From: Halorubrum trapanicum
GTDB taxonomy: Archaea > Halobacteriota > Halobacteria > Halobacteriales > Haloferacaceae
DNA: 64,000 nt
Assembly: GCF_017873555.1 (NCBI RefSeq)
Contig: NZ_JAGGKE010000010.1
Location: forward strand, 62,001-126,000
Direction: 5' to 3'
In this document: piece after piece, positions 1 through 7,652 of the stretch
How the letters are laid out: each line of letters begins with the position of its first letter
Position numbering within the stretch: the stretch's first letter is position 1
The notes under the pieces: model-generated
What the model saw: only the letters and a program-made list of their open reading frames with translations
Databases searched by the model: none
Told to the model about the DNA's origin: nothing
Translations under genes and position numbers: made by a program

Positions 1-2
1 TC

Positions 3-206
3 GAACTTCGCGCGGCCGTCGACGCCGACATCGACGCCGTCGAGGAGGCGCTCTCGGCGCTGAAAGAGGACTCGCTTATCATCGTGGAGTCGGAGGAACG
101 CGTTCGAGTGTACGCCCACGAGCGGGTCGTCCCCGACCCCGACGAACCGACCGACGACCCGTCGGAGAGCCTCGTCGACGCCATCCGCGACCGGATCGGA
201 CTGTAG
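3..206 (+). CDS. C-terminal end of a small haloarchaeal protein (DUF6432-like), cut by the window edge
   Basis: Open frame from the left edge to a TAG at 204-206; about 67 residues are visible and the start lies outside the window. The readable part (ELRAAVDADIDAVEEALSALK, then a strand-like segment and an acidic tail) looks like the second half of a winged-helix-type fold in which a helix is followed by a short beta wing. From memory it resembles the haloarchaeal DUF6432 family, which has no assigned function; this is a resemblance only. It ends 47 bp before the YgfZ-like gene on the same strand. Confidence 0.55.
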   Translation, partial: ELRAAVDADIDAVEEALSALKEDSLIIVESEERVRVYAHERVVPDPDEPTDDPSESLVDAIRDRIGL

Positions 207-253
207 CCGGCCGAGACGGCGGCCTTTTGGCCCTCGATCGCGTCTCTGCGATC

Positions 254-1411
254 ATGACGCTCGTCTCCGGTACCCACGACGCGCACGGCGCGGCGTACCG
301 CGACCGCGGCGGCCGCGAGGTGGTCGACCACTACGGGAAGCCCGTTCGCGTCGGCAAGGCGGTTCGAAAGGTCGCCGGCGTGATCGAGATGGGGTACGGC
401 GTCCTCGCCGTCAGGGGAGCCGACCGCGTCGAGTTCGTCGACAACGCCGTCTCGAACCGCGTCCCGACCGCGGACGGGGAGGGGACGTACGCGCTCCTGC
501 TCGACCCGCAGGGCGGGATAGAGACGGACATGTACGTGTACAACGCCGACGAGCGGCTGCTCGTGTTCCTCCCGCCGGAGCGGACCGAGGCGGTCGCCGC
601 CGACTGGGCGGAGAACGTGTTCATCCAGGACGTCGAGATCGACGACGTCTCCGACGAGTTCGGCGTGTTCGGCGTTCACGGTCCGAAGTCGACGGAGAAG
701 GTTGCGTCCGTCCTCGGCGGTCCCGGCGCGCCCGAGGAACCGCTCTCGTTCGTCCGCGGGTCGATGGTCGACGCCGGCGTCACCGTGATCGCCACGGACG
801 GTCCGCTTGGCGAGGAGGGGTACGAGATCGTCTGTGCCGCCGCCGACGCGGGCGACGTGTTCGACACCCTGATCAACCGCGGACTCAACGCCACGCCCTT
901 CGGCTACCGGACGTGGGACGCGCTCGCGACGGAGGCCGGCACCCCCCTCTTCGAGTACGAGCTGGCGGGGACGGTCCCGAACGTCCTCGGTCTCCGGAAC
1001 GCGCTCGACTTCGACAAGGGGTGTTACGTCGGCCAGGAGGTCGTCTCGCGCGTGGAGAATCAGGGGCGACCGAGCCGCCGCCTCGTCGGTCTCGAACTCG
1101 ACGGTCTCGCCGAGGCGGTCGCCGACGTCGACGCGGACGCGAACCCGAAGGGGATCGACGACGCGCTCCCCGCGTCCGGCGCGGCCGTCTTCGACGGCGA
1201 CGAGGCGGTCGGCGAGGTCACGCGCGCCGCGGTCGGTCCCGCGACGGACGTCCCGATCGGGCTGGCGCTCGTCGCGTTCGACGCCGACCTCGGTTCGGTC
1301 ACCGTCCGCGTCGACGGCGACGAGGTCCCGGCTGCCGCCGTCGATCTCCCCTTCGTCGACGGCAGCGCGCGGTCCGCGCGGCTGCCGACGTATCCGGGGC
1401 TGCGCGCCTGA
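254..1411 (+). CDS. YgfZ/GcvT-like folate-binding aminomethyltransferase-family protein
   Basis: 385 residues. The family signature KGCYVGQE lies near residue 260, preceded by the GcvT-type N-terminal folate-binding domain and followed by a C-terminal barrel. In bacteria YgfZ-type proteins use tetrahydrofolate to support assembly or repair of Fe-S enzymes; GcvT proper belongs to the glycine cleavage system. The KGCYxGQE motif and the absence of other gcv genes here favour the YgfZ-like group. I chose the ATG at 254 (MTLVSGTHDAHG); an in-frame TTG at 227 would add nine residues and looks less likely. Confidence 0.85.
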   Translation: MTLVSGTHDAHGAAYRDRGGREVVDHYGKPVRVGKAVRKVAGVIEMGYGVLAVRGADRVEFVDNAVSNRVPTADGEGTYALLLDPQGGIETDMYVYNADERLLVFLPPERTEAVAADWAENVFIQDVEIDDVSDEFGVFGVHGPKSTEKVASVLGGPGAPEEPLSFVRGSMVDAGVTVIATDGPLGEEGYEIVCAAADAGDVFDTLINRGLNATPFGYRTWDALATEAGTPLFEYELAGTVPNVLGLRNALDFDKGCYVGQEVVSRVENQGRPSRRLVGLELDGLAEAVADVDADANPKGIDDALPASGAAVFDGDEAVGEVTRAAVGPATDVPIGLALVAFDADLGSVTVRVDGDEVPAAAVDLPFVDGSARSARLPTYPGLRA

Positions 1412-1442
1412 GTGCCCCGCGGCGGCGACCGACGGGGCCGCT

Positions 1443-2618
1443 TCACACCACGAGGTCGACGAGCGAGTAGACGCCGAACCCGAGCGCGAACGCGCCGACG
1501 AGAGACCCGACCCACGCGAGCACGGTGTAGCCCATCTTCTTGCGGCTCACGCCCGCGTCGCCCGCGGCGTAGCCCGCGCCGACGATCGCGGAGACGATGA
1601 TCTCGTTGAACGAGACGGGGATCCCGAACGCGACCGCGATCTGCGCGATCGCGAACGACGGGATGAGCGCCGCGATCGACCGCCGCGGTCCCATCGACGC
1701 GTAGTCCTGCGAGATCGCCTTGATCATCCGCGGCGCGCCGGTCCACGACCCGACCAGCAGTCCGACCCCGCCGCCGACGAGCAGCGCCCACACCGGGACG
1801 CCGACCTCGGTGAAGATCGGGACGAGGGGACCGATCGCGAGTCCGACCTGCGACCCGCCCGCCGAGAACGCGACGAGGCCGCCCATCGCGAGCAGGAACC
1901 GCCGCTGGGCGCCCTCGCGGTCGCGGCCGAGGTCGGCGTACACCGCGACCGCGACGAGCGCGGCGATCGCGAGGCTCACCGCGGCGGAGCCTGCGCCCCC
2001 GATCCCGAGCCCCGAGCCGAGGACGGTCGCGACCGAGGCCTGTTCGCCGGCGGGACCGAGCAGCGCGAACCCGACGTTCGCGAGGATCGCCCCGACGAGT
2101 CCGGCGAGGACGGCCGTGAGCGGGCGCTCCGGCAGCGACTCGCCGATGAGCATCCGCGCGACCCCGTAGGCGACGCCACCGCCGACGAACGGCGTGAGCA
2201 CCCACAGCGTCATGATCTCGCCGTACTTCGGCCACGCCGGGTCGCCGCCCAGCGCGAGACCGACGCCGACGACCGCCCCAGTGACGGTGAACGCCGTCGC
2301 GATCGGGTAGCCGGCGAAGACGCCGATTGCGACCAGCGCGGCGGCGGTGACGAGCGCGACGATGGCCGCCGCCGCCGTGAGCGTCACGCCGCCGATCAGC
2401 TCGGTGCCCACCGCCTCCGTCACGTTCGCGCCCTGGAGTATCGCGCCGAGCAGCCCGAGGACACCGACGACGAGTCCGGCCCGCATCACGGAGATGGCGT
2501 TCGCGCCGACCGCGGGCGCGAACGGGGTCGAACCCGAAGACCCCGCGCCGATCGACCACGCCATGAAGAGGCTGGCGGCGGCGGCGACGAGCAGCGTCGC
2601 GGCGGTGACGACGACCAT
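1443..2618 (-). CDS. inorganic phosphate transporter, Pit family
   Basis: 391 residues, almost entirely hydrophobic, with about ten membrane segments. The N-terminal half carries the PiT hallmark GANAISVM near residue 38 and a second related segment (GIPVSFNEIIVSAIVGAG) lies in the C-terminal half, the duplicated PD001131-type signature of cation:phosphate symporters. It should import phosphate or metal-phosphate driven by H+ or Na+. The start codon shares one base with the stop of the 42-aa protein upstream (TGATG), so the two are probably translated together. A separate high-affinity Pst system sits at 29.5-34.9 kb. Confidence 0.88.
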   Translation of the reverse strand: MVVVTAATLLVAAAASLFMAWSIGAGSSGSTPFAPAVGANAISVMRAGLVVGVLGLLGAILQGANVTEAVGTELIGGVTLTAAAAIVALVTAAALVAIGVFAGYPIATAFTVTGAVVGVGLALGGDPAWPKYGEIMTLWVLTPFVGGGVAYGVARMLIGESLPERPLTAVLAGLVGAILANVGFALLGPAGEQASVATVLGSGLGIGGAGSAAVSLAIAALVAVAVYADLGRDREGAQRRFLLAMGGLVAFSAGGSQVGLAIGPLVPIFTEVGVPVWALLVGGGVGLLVGSWTGAPRMIKAISQDYASMGPRRSIAALIPSFAIAQIAVAFGIPVSFNEIIVSAIVGAGYAAGDAGVSRKKMGYTVLAWVGSLVGAFALGFGVYSLVDLVV

Positions 2619-2746
2619 CAGTTCCGCCCGTCGTTGTACCCCTCGTTCAGTCCCGTCACCGTGCGACGGACGAGGAGGAACCCGAAGAAGAACAGCCCGA
2701 GAAGACCCACCAACAGCAGGACGAACAGCGGTTGGACCGGGAGCAT
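2618..2746 (-). CDS. small membrane protein coupled to the Pit transporter
   Basis: 42 codons from ATG at 2746 to TGA at 2618-2620. Residues 4-26 form one strongly hydrophobic helix (VQPLFVLLLVGLLGLFFFG), followed by a short basic then polar tail (VRRTVTG...GYNDGRN). The stop overlaps the pit start by one base, and a TTATAA box lies about 25 bp upstream of this ATG, so this is the first gene of a probably leaderless two-gene transcript. It could be a small accessory subunit or stabiliser of the transporter. I do not recognise a named family with certainty; the reading frame, overlap and promoter support it being real. Confidence 0.72.
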   Translation of the reverse strand: MLPVQPLFVLLLVGLLGLFFFGFLLVRRTVTGLNEGYNDGRN

Positions 2747-2770
2747 ACGCTCGAATCCGTCGGGACGCGG

Positions 2771-2776
2771 TTATAA
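2771..2776 (-). promoter_or_regulatory. TATA box of the small-protein/pit operon
   Basis: TTATAA lies 25 bp upstream of the ATG at 2746, the spacing expected for a leaderless haloarchaeal transcript. Confidence 0.6.
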
Positions 2777-3163
2777 GTTTCGAGCCGCACGGTCGCGTGA
2801 CGCCTCGAACTCCCGCGGCGCGCGGACGACCGCTCGATGACTAAAACGCTCGTTTGTCTCTCAGCCACGTATATGTTGTCAGCCGCGTTAGGTACAGGTG
2901 CGACCCCCCGCTTCGGCCCTCACACGCCTGAAATCGCCGGTCGACACGTCGGCCAGTCGGCTCCGCACTCGCTCTCTCCCCTGCCCGGTGCCCCTCCCCG
3001 GCCGACCAGTGCGACCGACCGCCGGCGCCCGCGCCCGCTGCGATCCGGGTCCTCCCCGTGCACACGACCGTCGGCCGGCCCGGCCGTCCGCGGGGTGTCG
3101 CGTTCGGTCCCCGCGGTCCGCGACGGCGACTCCCCCGCTACGCTTCTCACGCCCCTCTCGTTC
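2777..3163. other. non-coding stretch with no recognised feature
   Basis: About 390 bp between the pit-operon promoter and the 3' end of the phosphodiesterase gene. Several frames are open but have no family features, and they look like by-products of high GC. I looked for RNase P RNA and SRP RNA signatures and for tRNA-like arms on both strands and found none. A near-direct repeat (cagccacgt / cagccgcgt) occurs around 2862-2890. Confidence 0.4.
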
Positions 3164-3706
3164 TCACTCAGTACTTCCGCCCTCGATCCGGAACGTCTCG
3201 AAGGTCTCGCCGTCCGGCGTCACCAGCTTTCCCTCCAGTCCCCCCTCGTCTTCGGTCGGGTCGTCATCGGACGGGGTCAGCTCCGCGTGCGCCGGGCGAT
3301 TGCCGCGCGGCTGCGCGTGGCTCCCCGGGTTCAGTATCGGCAGGCCGCCGGCGTCGTCGAAGCGGGGTCGGTGGCTGTGGCCGCAGATCACGGCGTCCGC
3401 GTCGCGGCCGCGCCCGAGCATGACGAGGCCCGTGTCGCCGCTGCGGTGGCGGTGCGTGACCGCGAACCGGACCCCGGCGTACTCGACGGTCCGCGCCTCT
3501 GGAATCCGGTCGCGGATCGCGGCGTCGTCGTTGTTGCCGTAGACGGCTCGGAGGCCGGCGGCGGCCGACTGAAAGGCGTCCAACACCGGCTCGCGGTAGA
3601 AGTCGCCCGCGTGGACCACCAGCTCCGCCTCGCGGACCGCCTCCGCGGTCCGTCCCTGGAGCTTCGACTCCTCGCGTGCGTGCGTGTCGGAGACGACGAC
3701 GAGCAT
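3164..3706 (-). CDS. metallophosphoesterase / phosphodiesterase, YfcE-MJ0936 family
   Basis: 180 residues with the metal-binding motifs of calcineurin-like phosphodiesterases in order: SDTHA near residue 6, AGD near 33, GNND near 57, a histidine pair (THRHR) near 85 and GHSHRP near 109. Length and motif order match the archaeal MJ0936 and bacterial YfcE group, whose members hydrolyse phosphodiesters with Mn2+ or Ni2+; the natural substrate is usually unknown. The TTTAAA at 3731 sits about 25 bp upstream of its ATG. Confidence 0.88.
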   Translation of the reverse strand: MLVVVSDTHAREESKLQGRTAEAVREAELVVHAGDFYREPVLDAFQSAAAGLRAVYGNNDDAAIRDRIPEARTVEYAGVRFAVTHRHRSGDTGLVMLGRGRDADAVICGHSHRPRFDDAGGLPILNPGSHAQPRGNRPAHAELTPSDDDPTEDEGGLEGKLVTPDGETFETFRIEGGSTE

Positions 3707-3728
3707 ACCGACCGTCGGCGCCGCCGTA

Positions 3729-3736
3729 ATTTAAAA
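3729..3736. promoter_or_regulatory. AT-rich TATA-like box shared by the phosphodiesterase gene and element copy A
   Basis: ATTTAAAA in very GC-rich surroundings. It is about 25 bp upstream of the minus-strand ATG at 3706 and about 15-20 bp before the conserved GGTGGCGCGTGCC box that opens element copy A on the plus strand. It could serve either direction. Confidence 0.45.
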
Positions 3737-3747
3737 AGCGCGCCTGC

Positions 3748-4075
3748 TGCGGTGGCGCGTGCCTCCGAGCGCCCACCGGGCGCGAGGAGCACGCGCGAGG
3801 GAGTCGCTGGCGCCGGCGGCGCCAGCGACGAGGCTGGGGAGGCGTGAGGCTGCGGTGCTGGGCGGTCCCGCGAGCGAAGCGAGCGGGAGCACGGAAGTCG
3901 CAGGCCGCGCAGCGAAGCGAGCAGGAACGTCTTCCGGAGTGGCGGGACTCAAAGAGGCAGTCGCGAGGCGGGCGCAGGCGTTCACGAGAACGAAGCTCTC
4001 GTGGGCCAATCAGAACGCTCCGCGTTCTGATGACGACGCAAGTAGCGTGGCGCTACGCGCCACGGAAAGCCGGCG
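3748..4075 (+). repeat. dispersed hairpin element, copy A
   Basis: One of five copies of an unnamed non-coding element. It opens with TGCGGTGGCGCGTGCC at 3748-3763, continues with the conserved blocks CACGCGCGAGGGAGTCG (about 3790), GACGAGGCTGGGGAGGCGTGAGG (shared with B-D) and GGGACTCAAAGAGGCAGTCG near 3943. Perfect hairpins: 11-bp arms with loop GGC at 3804-3828; 10-bp arms with loop TCC at 4009-4031; 7-bp arms with loop TAC at 4047-4063. A fourth, near 3983-4001, has one mismatched pair. The usual 3' end GGGGCTTTGG is missing or decayed here. It shares a GGTCCCGCGAGCGA...CGTCTTCCGG stretch with copy E. Confidence 0.8.
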
Positions 4076-4125
4076 GCGATTTAGAAACATCGCTCCGGTC
4101 TCCGAAAACCGTCTCCGACCGCGTC

Positions 4126-5553
4126 TTATTCTGTGTCGTTCTGGGCGGGTTCGCCGTCGCCGTCCGCCTCCACCGTCCCGTCGCCCTCGGTCGAGTCGGT
4201 CGTCTCCACCGGCGTGCTTGAGTCCTCTGCCGCGGCCGCGGCGCCATTGAGGACGGTGACGCGCGCGGACATGATTCGGGTGTTGTCGACGCGCTCGATC
4301 CGGATCCGGATCTGGTCGAACTCGATCTCCTCGCCCTCCTCGACGAGGCGGCCGGCGCGGTTGAAGACGAAGCCGGCGAGCGTCTCGAACTCCTCGCCCT
4401 CGGGGAGATCGATCCCGAGGATCTCGTTGACCTCGTCGATGTTCACCTCGCCTTGGACGACCGCGACGTTGTCGTCGACGAACTCCACCGGCGCCTCCTC
4501 GTCGCCCTCCAGGATCTCGCCGACGATCTCCTCGACCATGTCCTCCAAGGTGATGATCCCCTCGGTGGTGCCGAACTCGTCGATGACGGTGACCATCTGG
4601 AGGCGGTTGTCCTGCATCTCCGCGAGCAGCTCGTCGGCGTTCTTCGACTCGGGGACGTGGAGCGTGGGCTTGACCACCCGCTCTAAGGAGGGCTGTCCCT
4701 CGGAGTAGCGCAGCTCGCGGACCAGGTCGCGCACCGTGACCACGCCGATGATGTTGTCGAGGTTCCCCTCGTAGACGGGGACGCGCTCGTGGTCGGCCTG
4801 GATACACGTCTCGATCGCCTCCTCGACGGAGTCCTCCTTCGCGACCGCGGTGACGTCGAGCCGCGGCGTCATCACCTCCTTGGCGATGGTGTTATTAAAG
4901 CGGAAGATGCGGTCGAGCATCTCGCGTTCCTCCTCCTCGATGACGCCCTCGCGCTCGCCCGTCTCGATGATATCTTGAATCTCGTCGCGGGTGACGTACG
5001 TCGACTCGATGGCCGCCGAGCCGCCGATGACGGCGTTGACGCCCTTGACGATGTAGTCGAAGAGGACGACGAGCGGGTACAGCGCGTACTCGGAGAGCTT
5101 CAGCGGGCGGGCGATCCGGAGCGCCCACGACTCGGTGTTCTCGACCGCGTACGACTTCGGCGCGCTCTCGCCGAAGATCAGCACGAGCGTCGTGATTCCG
5201 AACGTCGTCGCCAGCACCGACTGGCCCCGCGAGAGGTAGATCCCGAACAGCGCGGTGGCGATGGAGGTCATCGCCACGTTGACGATGTTGTTGCCGACGA
5301 GGATCGTCACCAGCAGCCGGTGGGGGTTCTGTTTCATGTCCGCGATCGTCTTCGCGCCCGTCACCCCCTCGTCGACGAGGCTGTCGATGCGGTGTTGCGG
5401 CAGCGAGAACATCGCGATCTCGGACGAGGAGAAGAACGCCGAGAGCGCGACCAAAAAGAGGATCGCGGCGACGCCGAGAGCGGTCACGACGCTATCGCCC
5501 GGCATCGGTACCTGAAGGACGTCGACCAGCGGCGCGATAGACGACAAGCCCAT
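4126..5553 (-). CDS. CNNM/CorC (hemolysin C)-type membrane protein with CBS pair
   Basis: 475 residues. An N-terminal DUF21/CNNM membrane domain (about residues 20-200, with the FFSSSEIAMFSL segment) is followed by two CBS domains (about 215-335; VMTPRLDV and TVIDEFGTTEG are typical) and a CorC/HlyC transporter-associated domain (about 350-430), then an acidic low-complexity tail. CNNM/CorC proteins act in Mg2+ or Na+/Mg2+ export. The start is placed at the first ATG; a second Met at residue 17 is possible. A weak AT-rich box lies about 30 bp upstream. Confidence 0.87.
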   Translation of the reverse strand: MGLSSIAPLVDVLQVPMPGDSVVTALGVAAILFLVALSAFFSSSEIAMFSLPQHRIDSLVDEGVTGAKTIADMKQNPHRLLVTILVGNNIVNVAMTSIATALFGIYLSRGQSVLATTFGITTLVLIFGESAPKSYAVENTESWALRIARPLKLSEYALYPLVVLFDYIVKGVNAVIGGSAAIESTYVTRDEIQDIIETGEREGVIEEEEREMLDRIFRFNNTIAKEVMTPRLDVTAVAKEDSVEEAIETCIQADHERVPVYEGNLDNIIGVVTVRDLVRELRYSEGQPSLERVVKPTLHVPESKNADELLAEMQDNRLQMVTVIDEFGTTEGIITLEDMVEEIVGEILEGDEEAPVEFVDDNVAVVQGEVNIDEVNEILGIDLPEGEEFETLAGFVFNRAGRLVEEGEEIEFDQIRIRIERVDNTRIMSARVTVLNGAAAAAEDSSTPVETTDSTEGDGTVEADGDGEPAQNDTE

Positions 5554-5718
5554 ATCCGTTTGTCATCCGTCGCCCCGCGATTAAAGCGTTCCCTTCGGCT
5601 CCCCTCGAGGCGGCCCGACCGACCGCGAGGTGCGCGTCTCGACGGTCGCGCAAACTCGCCGCGGCCGAGGGGTGCCGCTGCCGACACGATTACCCGTCTC
5701 GCGGGCGAATCACGCGGT

Positions 5719-6015
5719 ATGAGCGAGCCACAGATCACCCTGTACCGGCTCCAGGCGTGTCCGTTCTGCGAGCGCGTGGTCCGGACGCTGAACGAGCTGG
5801 ACCTGGAGTACCGGTCCCGATACGTCGAGCCGATGCACTCCGAGCGCAACGTCGTCAAGCGCGTCTCCGGCGCCCGGAGCGTCCCGGCGATCGTCGACCG
5901 CGAGACCGGCGTCACCATGTCCGAGAGCGCGAACATCGTCGAGTACCTCAAGGGGACCTACGGCGACGCGGCGACCGATGGTGGCCGCGCAGCCGACGCC
6001 GAGGGAGGTGCCTGA
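5719..6015 (+). CDS. glutaredoxin-like / GST N-terminal domain protein
   Basis: 98 residues with a thioredoxin-fold active site CPFC (residues 14-17, LQACPFCERV) and the cis-proline segment SVPAIVDRETG, followed by SESANIVEYL, typical of glutaredoxin/GST N-terminal domains. Likely a thiol-disulfide oxidoreductase; haloarchaea use gamma-glutamylcysteine rather than glutathione, so the thiol partner is inferred. The stop is one base before the ATG of the redoxin gene, so the two form an operon. Confidence 0.85.
   Translation: MSEPQITLYRLQACPFCERVVRTLNELDLEYRSRYVEPMHSERNVVKRVSGARSVPAIVDRETGVTMSESANIVEYLKGTYGDAATDGGRAADAEGGA
6004..6010 (+). promoter_or_regulatory. Shine-Dalgarno site of the redoxin gene
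   Basis: GGAGGTG lies 6 nt before the ATG at 6017, inside the end of the glutaredoxin-like gene. It decides the start: an earlier in-frame GTG-type start would overlap the upstream gene and lacks such a site. Confidence 0.6.
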
Positions 6016-6016
6016 G

Positions 6017-6526
6017 ATGCCCGACTTCGACGTCGTCTCCCTGCCCGAGACCGACCACGTCGCCGAGGGCGAGGTCGCGCCCGACTTCACCCGCCCGCTC
6101 GCGAACGACGAGTACTGGGAGGACCGCGCGCTCGACGACGTCGTCGACGGCCCGACGCTCCTGCTGTTCCACCCGATGGACGGCGCCTTCCAGGGGACGT
6201 ACCTCTACAACACCGTCGACGACCACGGCTGGACCGACGACGTCGACGTGCTCGGTCTCTCCATCTCGACGCCGTACGCCCACAAGCGCCTGCTCGCCGA
6301 CCGCGGCGACGGCGTCCGGATCTTCTCCGACCCCGGCGCGGACGTCATCGAGGAGTACGGTCTCGCCCACGACATCGACGGGATGACCGGGATCACCGAG
6401 AGCCGCCCGGCCGTCTTCCTCCTCGATTCCGACCGCACCGTCGAGTACGCGTGGGTGGCGAGCGAACACCCGGAGTTCCCCGACGCCGAGGCGATCGGCG
6501 ACGCGGTCGCGGACCTCGTCGACTGA
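6017..6526 (+). CDS. redoxin-domain (AhpC/TSA-like) protein without cysteine
   Basis: 169 residues with the layout of a peroxiredoxin: VAPDFTRPL near residue 20, a strand LLLFHPMDGAF near 47, then GLSISTPYAHKRLLADR and FSDPGADVIEEYGL, and the late RPAVFLLDSDRTVEYAW. Where peroxiredoxins carry the peroxidatic cysteine (PxxxTxxC) this protein reads GAFQGTYLYN; it contains no cysteine at all, so it cannot use normal peroxiredoxin chemistry. Co-translation with the glutaredoxin-like gene suggests a shared redox task, perhaps as a binding or sensor partner. Confidence 0.82.
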   Translation: MPDFDVVSLPETDHVAEGEVAPDFTRPLANDEYWEDRALDDVVDGPTLLLFHPMDGAFQGTYLYNTVDDHGWTDDVDVLGLSISTPYAHKRLLADRGDGVRIFSDPGADVIEEYGLAHDIDGMTGITESRPAVFLLDSDRTVEYAWVASEHPEFPDAEAIGDAVADLVD

Positions 6527-6607
6527 CGCGACGGCGGCGAACCAACTGACGCGAACGTCGCGCATACACTCGTCACCCTTTTTCAACTCGGCGCCGAACG
6601 GTCGCGC

Positions 6608-7237
6608 GTGACCGCCGACACGAGCGCCGACCGACCGGACCGATCCGACGAGCTGCGCGCGGCGGCCGCCGCCGTCGACCGGGGGGACCTCGTCGTCTAC
6701 CCGACGGAGACGGTGTACGGGTTGGGCGCCGACGCGCTCGACCCCGACGCCGTCGAGCGCGTCTTCGACCTGAAGGGCCGGGACCGGTCGAACCCGCTCT
6801 CGCTCGGCGTCGCGAGCGTCGACGACGCGCTCCGCTACACCCGCCCGACGGAGCTTGCCGTCGCCTTCGCGCGGGCGTTCCTCCCGGGACCGGTGACCGT
6901 CGTCGTCGAGCGCGGCGACCGGGTGCCCGACGCGCTCACCGCCGGGCGCGACCGGGTCGGGATCCGCGTGCCGGACCACGACCTCGCGCGGGCGCTGCTG
7001 GCCGAGACCGGTCCGCTCACGGCGACGAGCGCCAACGTTTCGGGAACCGGCAGCGTCACGCACCCGAACGACCTCGACGACCGGATCCGCGAGGGGGTCG
7101 CCGCCGTGATCGACGACGGAGAGGCGCCCGGCACTGAGAGCACGGTCGTCGACCCCGAGGCGGGGACGATCCACCGCCGCGGCGCGATGGCCGGCGCGAT
7201 CGAGGCGTGGCTGGCGGACCCGCCGGTAGAGGAGTGA
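6608..7237 (+). CDS. Sua5/YciO/YrdC-type L-threonylcarbamoyladenylate synthase
   Basis: 209 residues. The YrdC fold is marked by PTETVYGLGADAL near residue 37, KGRDRSNPL near 60, and the late TSANVSG and PGTESTVVD segments. The enzyme makes threonylcarbamoyl-AMP from threonine, bicarbonate and ATP for the t6A modification of ANN-decoding tRNAs, passing it to the Kae1 complex. The start is a GTG at 6608. It is the short form without the C-terminal Sua5 domain. Confidence 0.88.
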   Translation: MTADTSADRPDRSDELRAAAAAVDRGDLVVYPTETVYGLGADALDPDAVERVFDLKGRDRSNPLSLGVASVDDALRYTRPTELAVAFARAFLPGPVTVVVERGDRVPDALTAGRDRVGIRVPDHDLARALLAETGPLTATSANVSGTGSVTHPNDLDDRIREGVAAVIDDGEAPGTESTVVDPEAGTIHRRGAMAGAIEAWLADPPVEE

Positions 7238-7270
7238 GGTGTGCCGGCGAAAAGCGGTCGTTCGCGCGGG

Positions 7271-7537
7271 TTAGACCGACAGCTCGCCTTTCGCCTTGAC
7301 CACGTCGAGGTCCTCTGCGTCGACCGTCTCGACGTCGAGCCAGTGGGGGACGTACTCGCGTTTGTCGTACGCCTCGCGCTCCTCTTCGGTGCCGACGGTA
7401 CACCAGAGCTGCGGCTCGTCCGGGCCGTGCCAGCCGCCCTGAACGTTGATTCCGAAACAGACCAGCTCCTCGCCGTCGTGCTCGATCACCGCGTCCCGCC
7501 GAATGTCGGGGTCGCCGCGGATGATGAGGTGGTACAT
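7271..7537 (-). CDS. small conserved haloarchaeal protein (HAH_0734-like)
   Basis: 88 residues, acidic, with the conserved-looking block GWHGPDEPQLWCTVGTEEERE near the middle and VPHWLDVE near the end. No membrane segment, signal peptide or known catalytic motif. From memory it matches the haloarchaeal HAH_0734 family, which has no assigned function. It stands alone between the convergent Sua5 gene and the creatininase-family gene. Confidence 0.65.
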   Translation of the reverse strand: MYHLIIRGDPDIRRDAVIEHDGEELVCFGINVQGGWHGPDEPQLWCTVGTEEEREAYDKREYVPHWLDVETVDAEDLDVVKAKGELSV

Positions 7538-7652
7538 GTGCCGGCGTTCGCGTGTTCCGGGCTTAATCGCTTCGATACCGCGGATCGGATCGCGGCGCCC
7601 CCGCGCCCGCTCACCGGCGGTAGCGCGGGCGGGCGCTCGGAGCCCCGTCCGC

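Noticed and set aside
2777-3163. RNase P RNA or 7S (SRP) RNA
   Set aside because: Neither the conserved P4 or ACAGAA-type sequences nor the SRP helix 8 motif were found on either strand.
3748-4075. Insertion sequence or MITE remnant
   Set aside because: No transposase fragment, no terminal inverted repeats linking the two ends, no target-site duplication seen in any of the five copies.
4789-6015. Plus-strand frame of 408 codons opposite the CNNM-type gene
   Set aside because: Only its last 98 codons (the glutaredoxin-like protein) show domain features; the rest is antisense to CBS and DUF21 domains.
5719-6526. Frameshifted two-domain glutaredoxin-peroxiredoxin fusion
   Set aside because: The junction has a good stop, a Shine-Dalgarno and an ATG, so two separate coupled genes are the better reading.
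7538-7652. tRNA gene
   Set aside because: No acceptor/T-arm pairing or TTCRANNC box found in this or any other gap.
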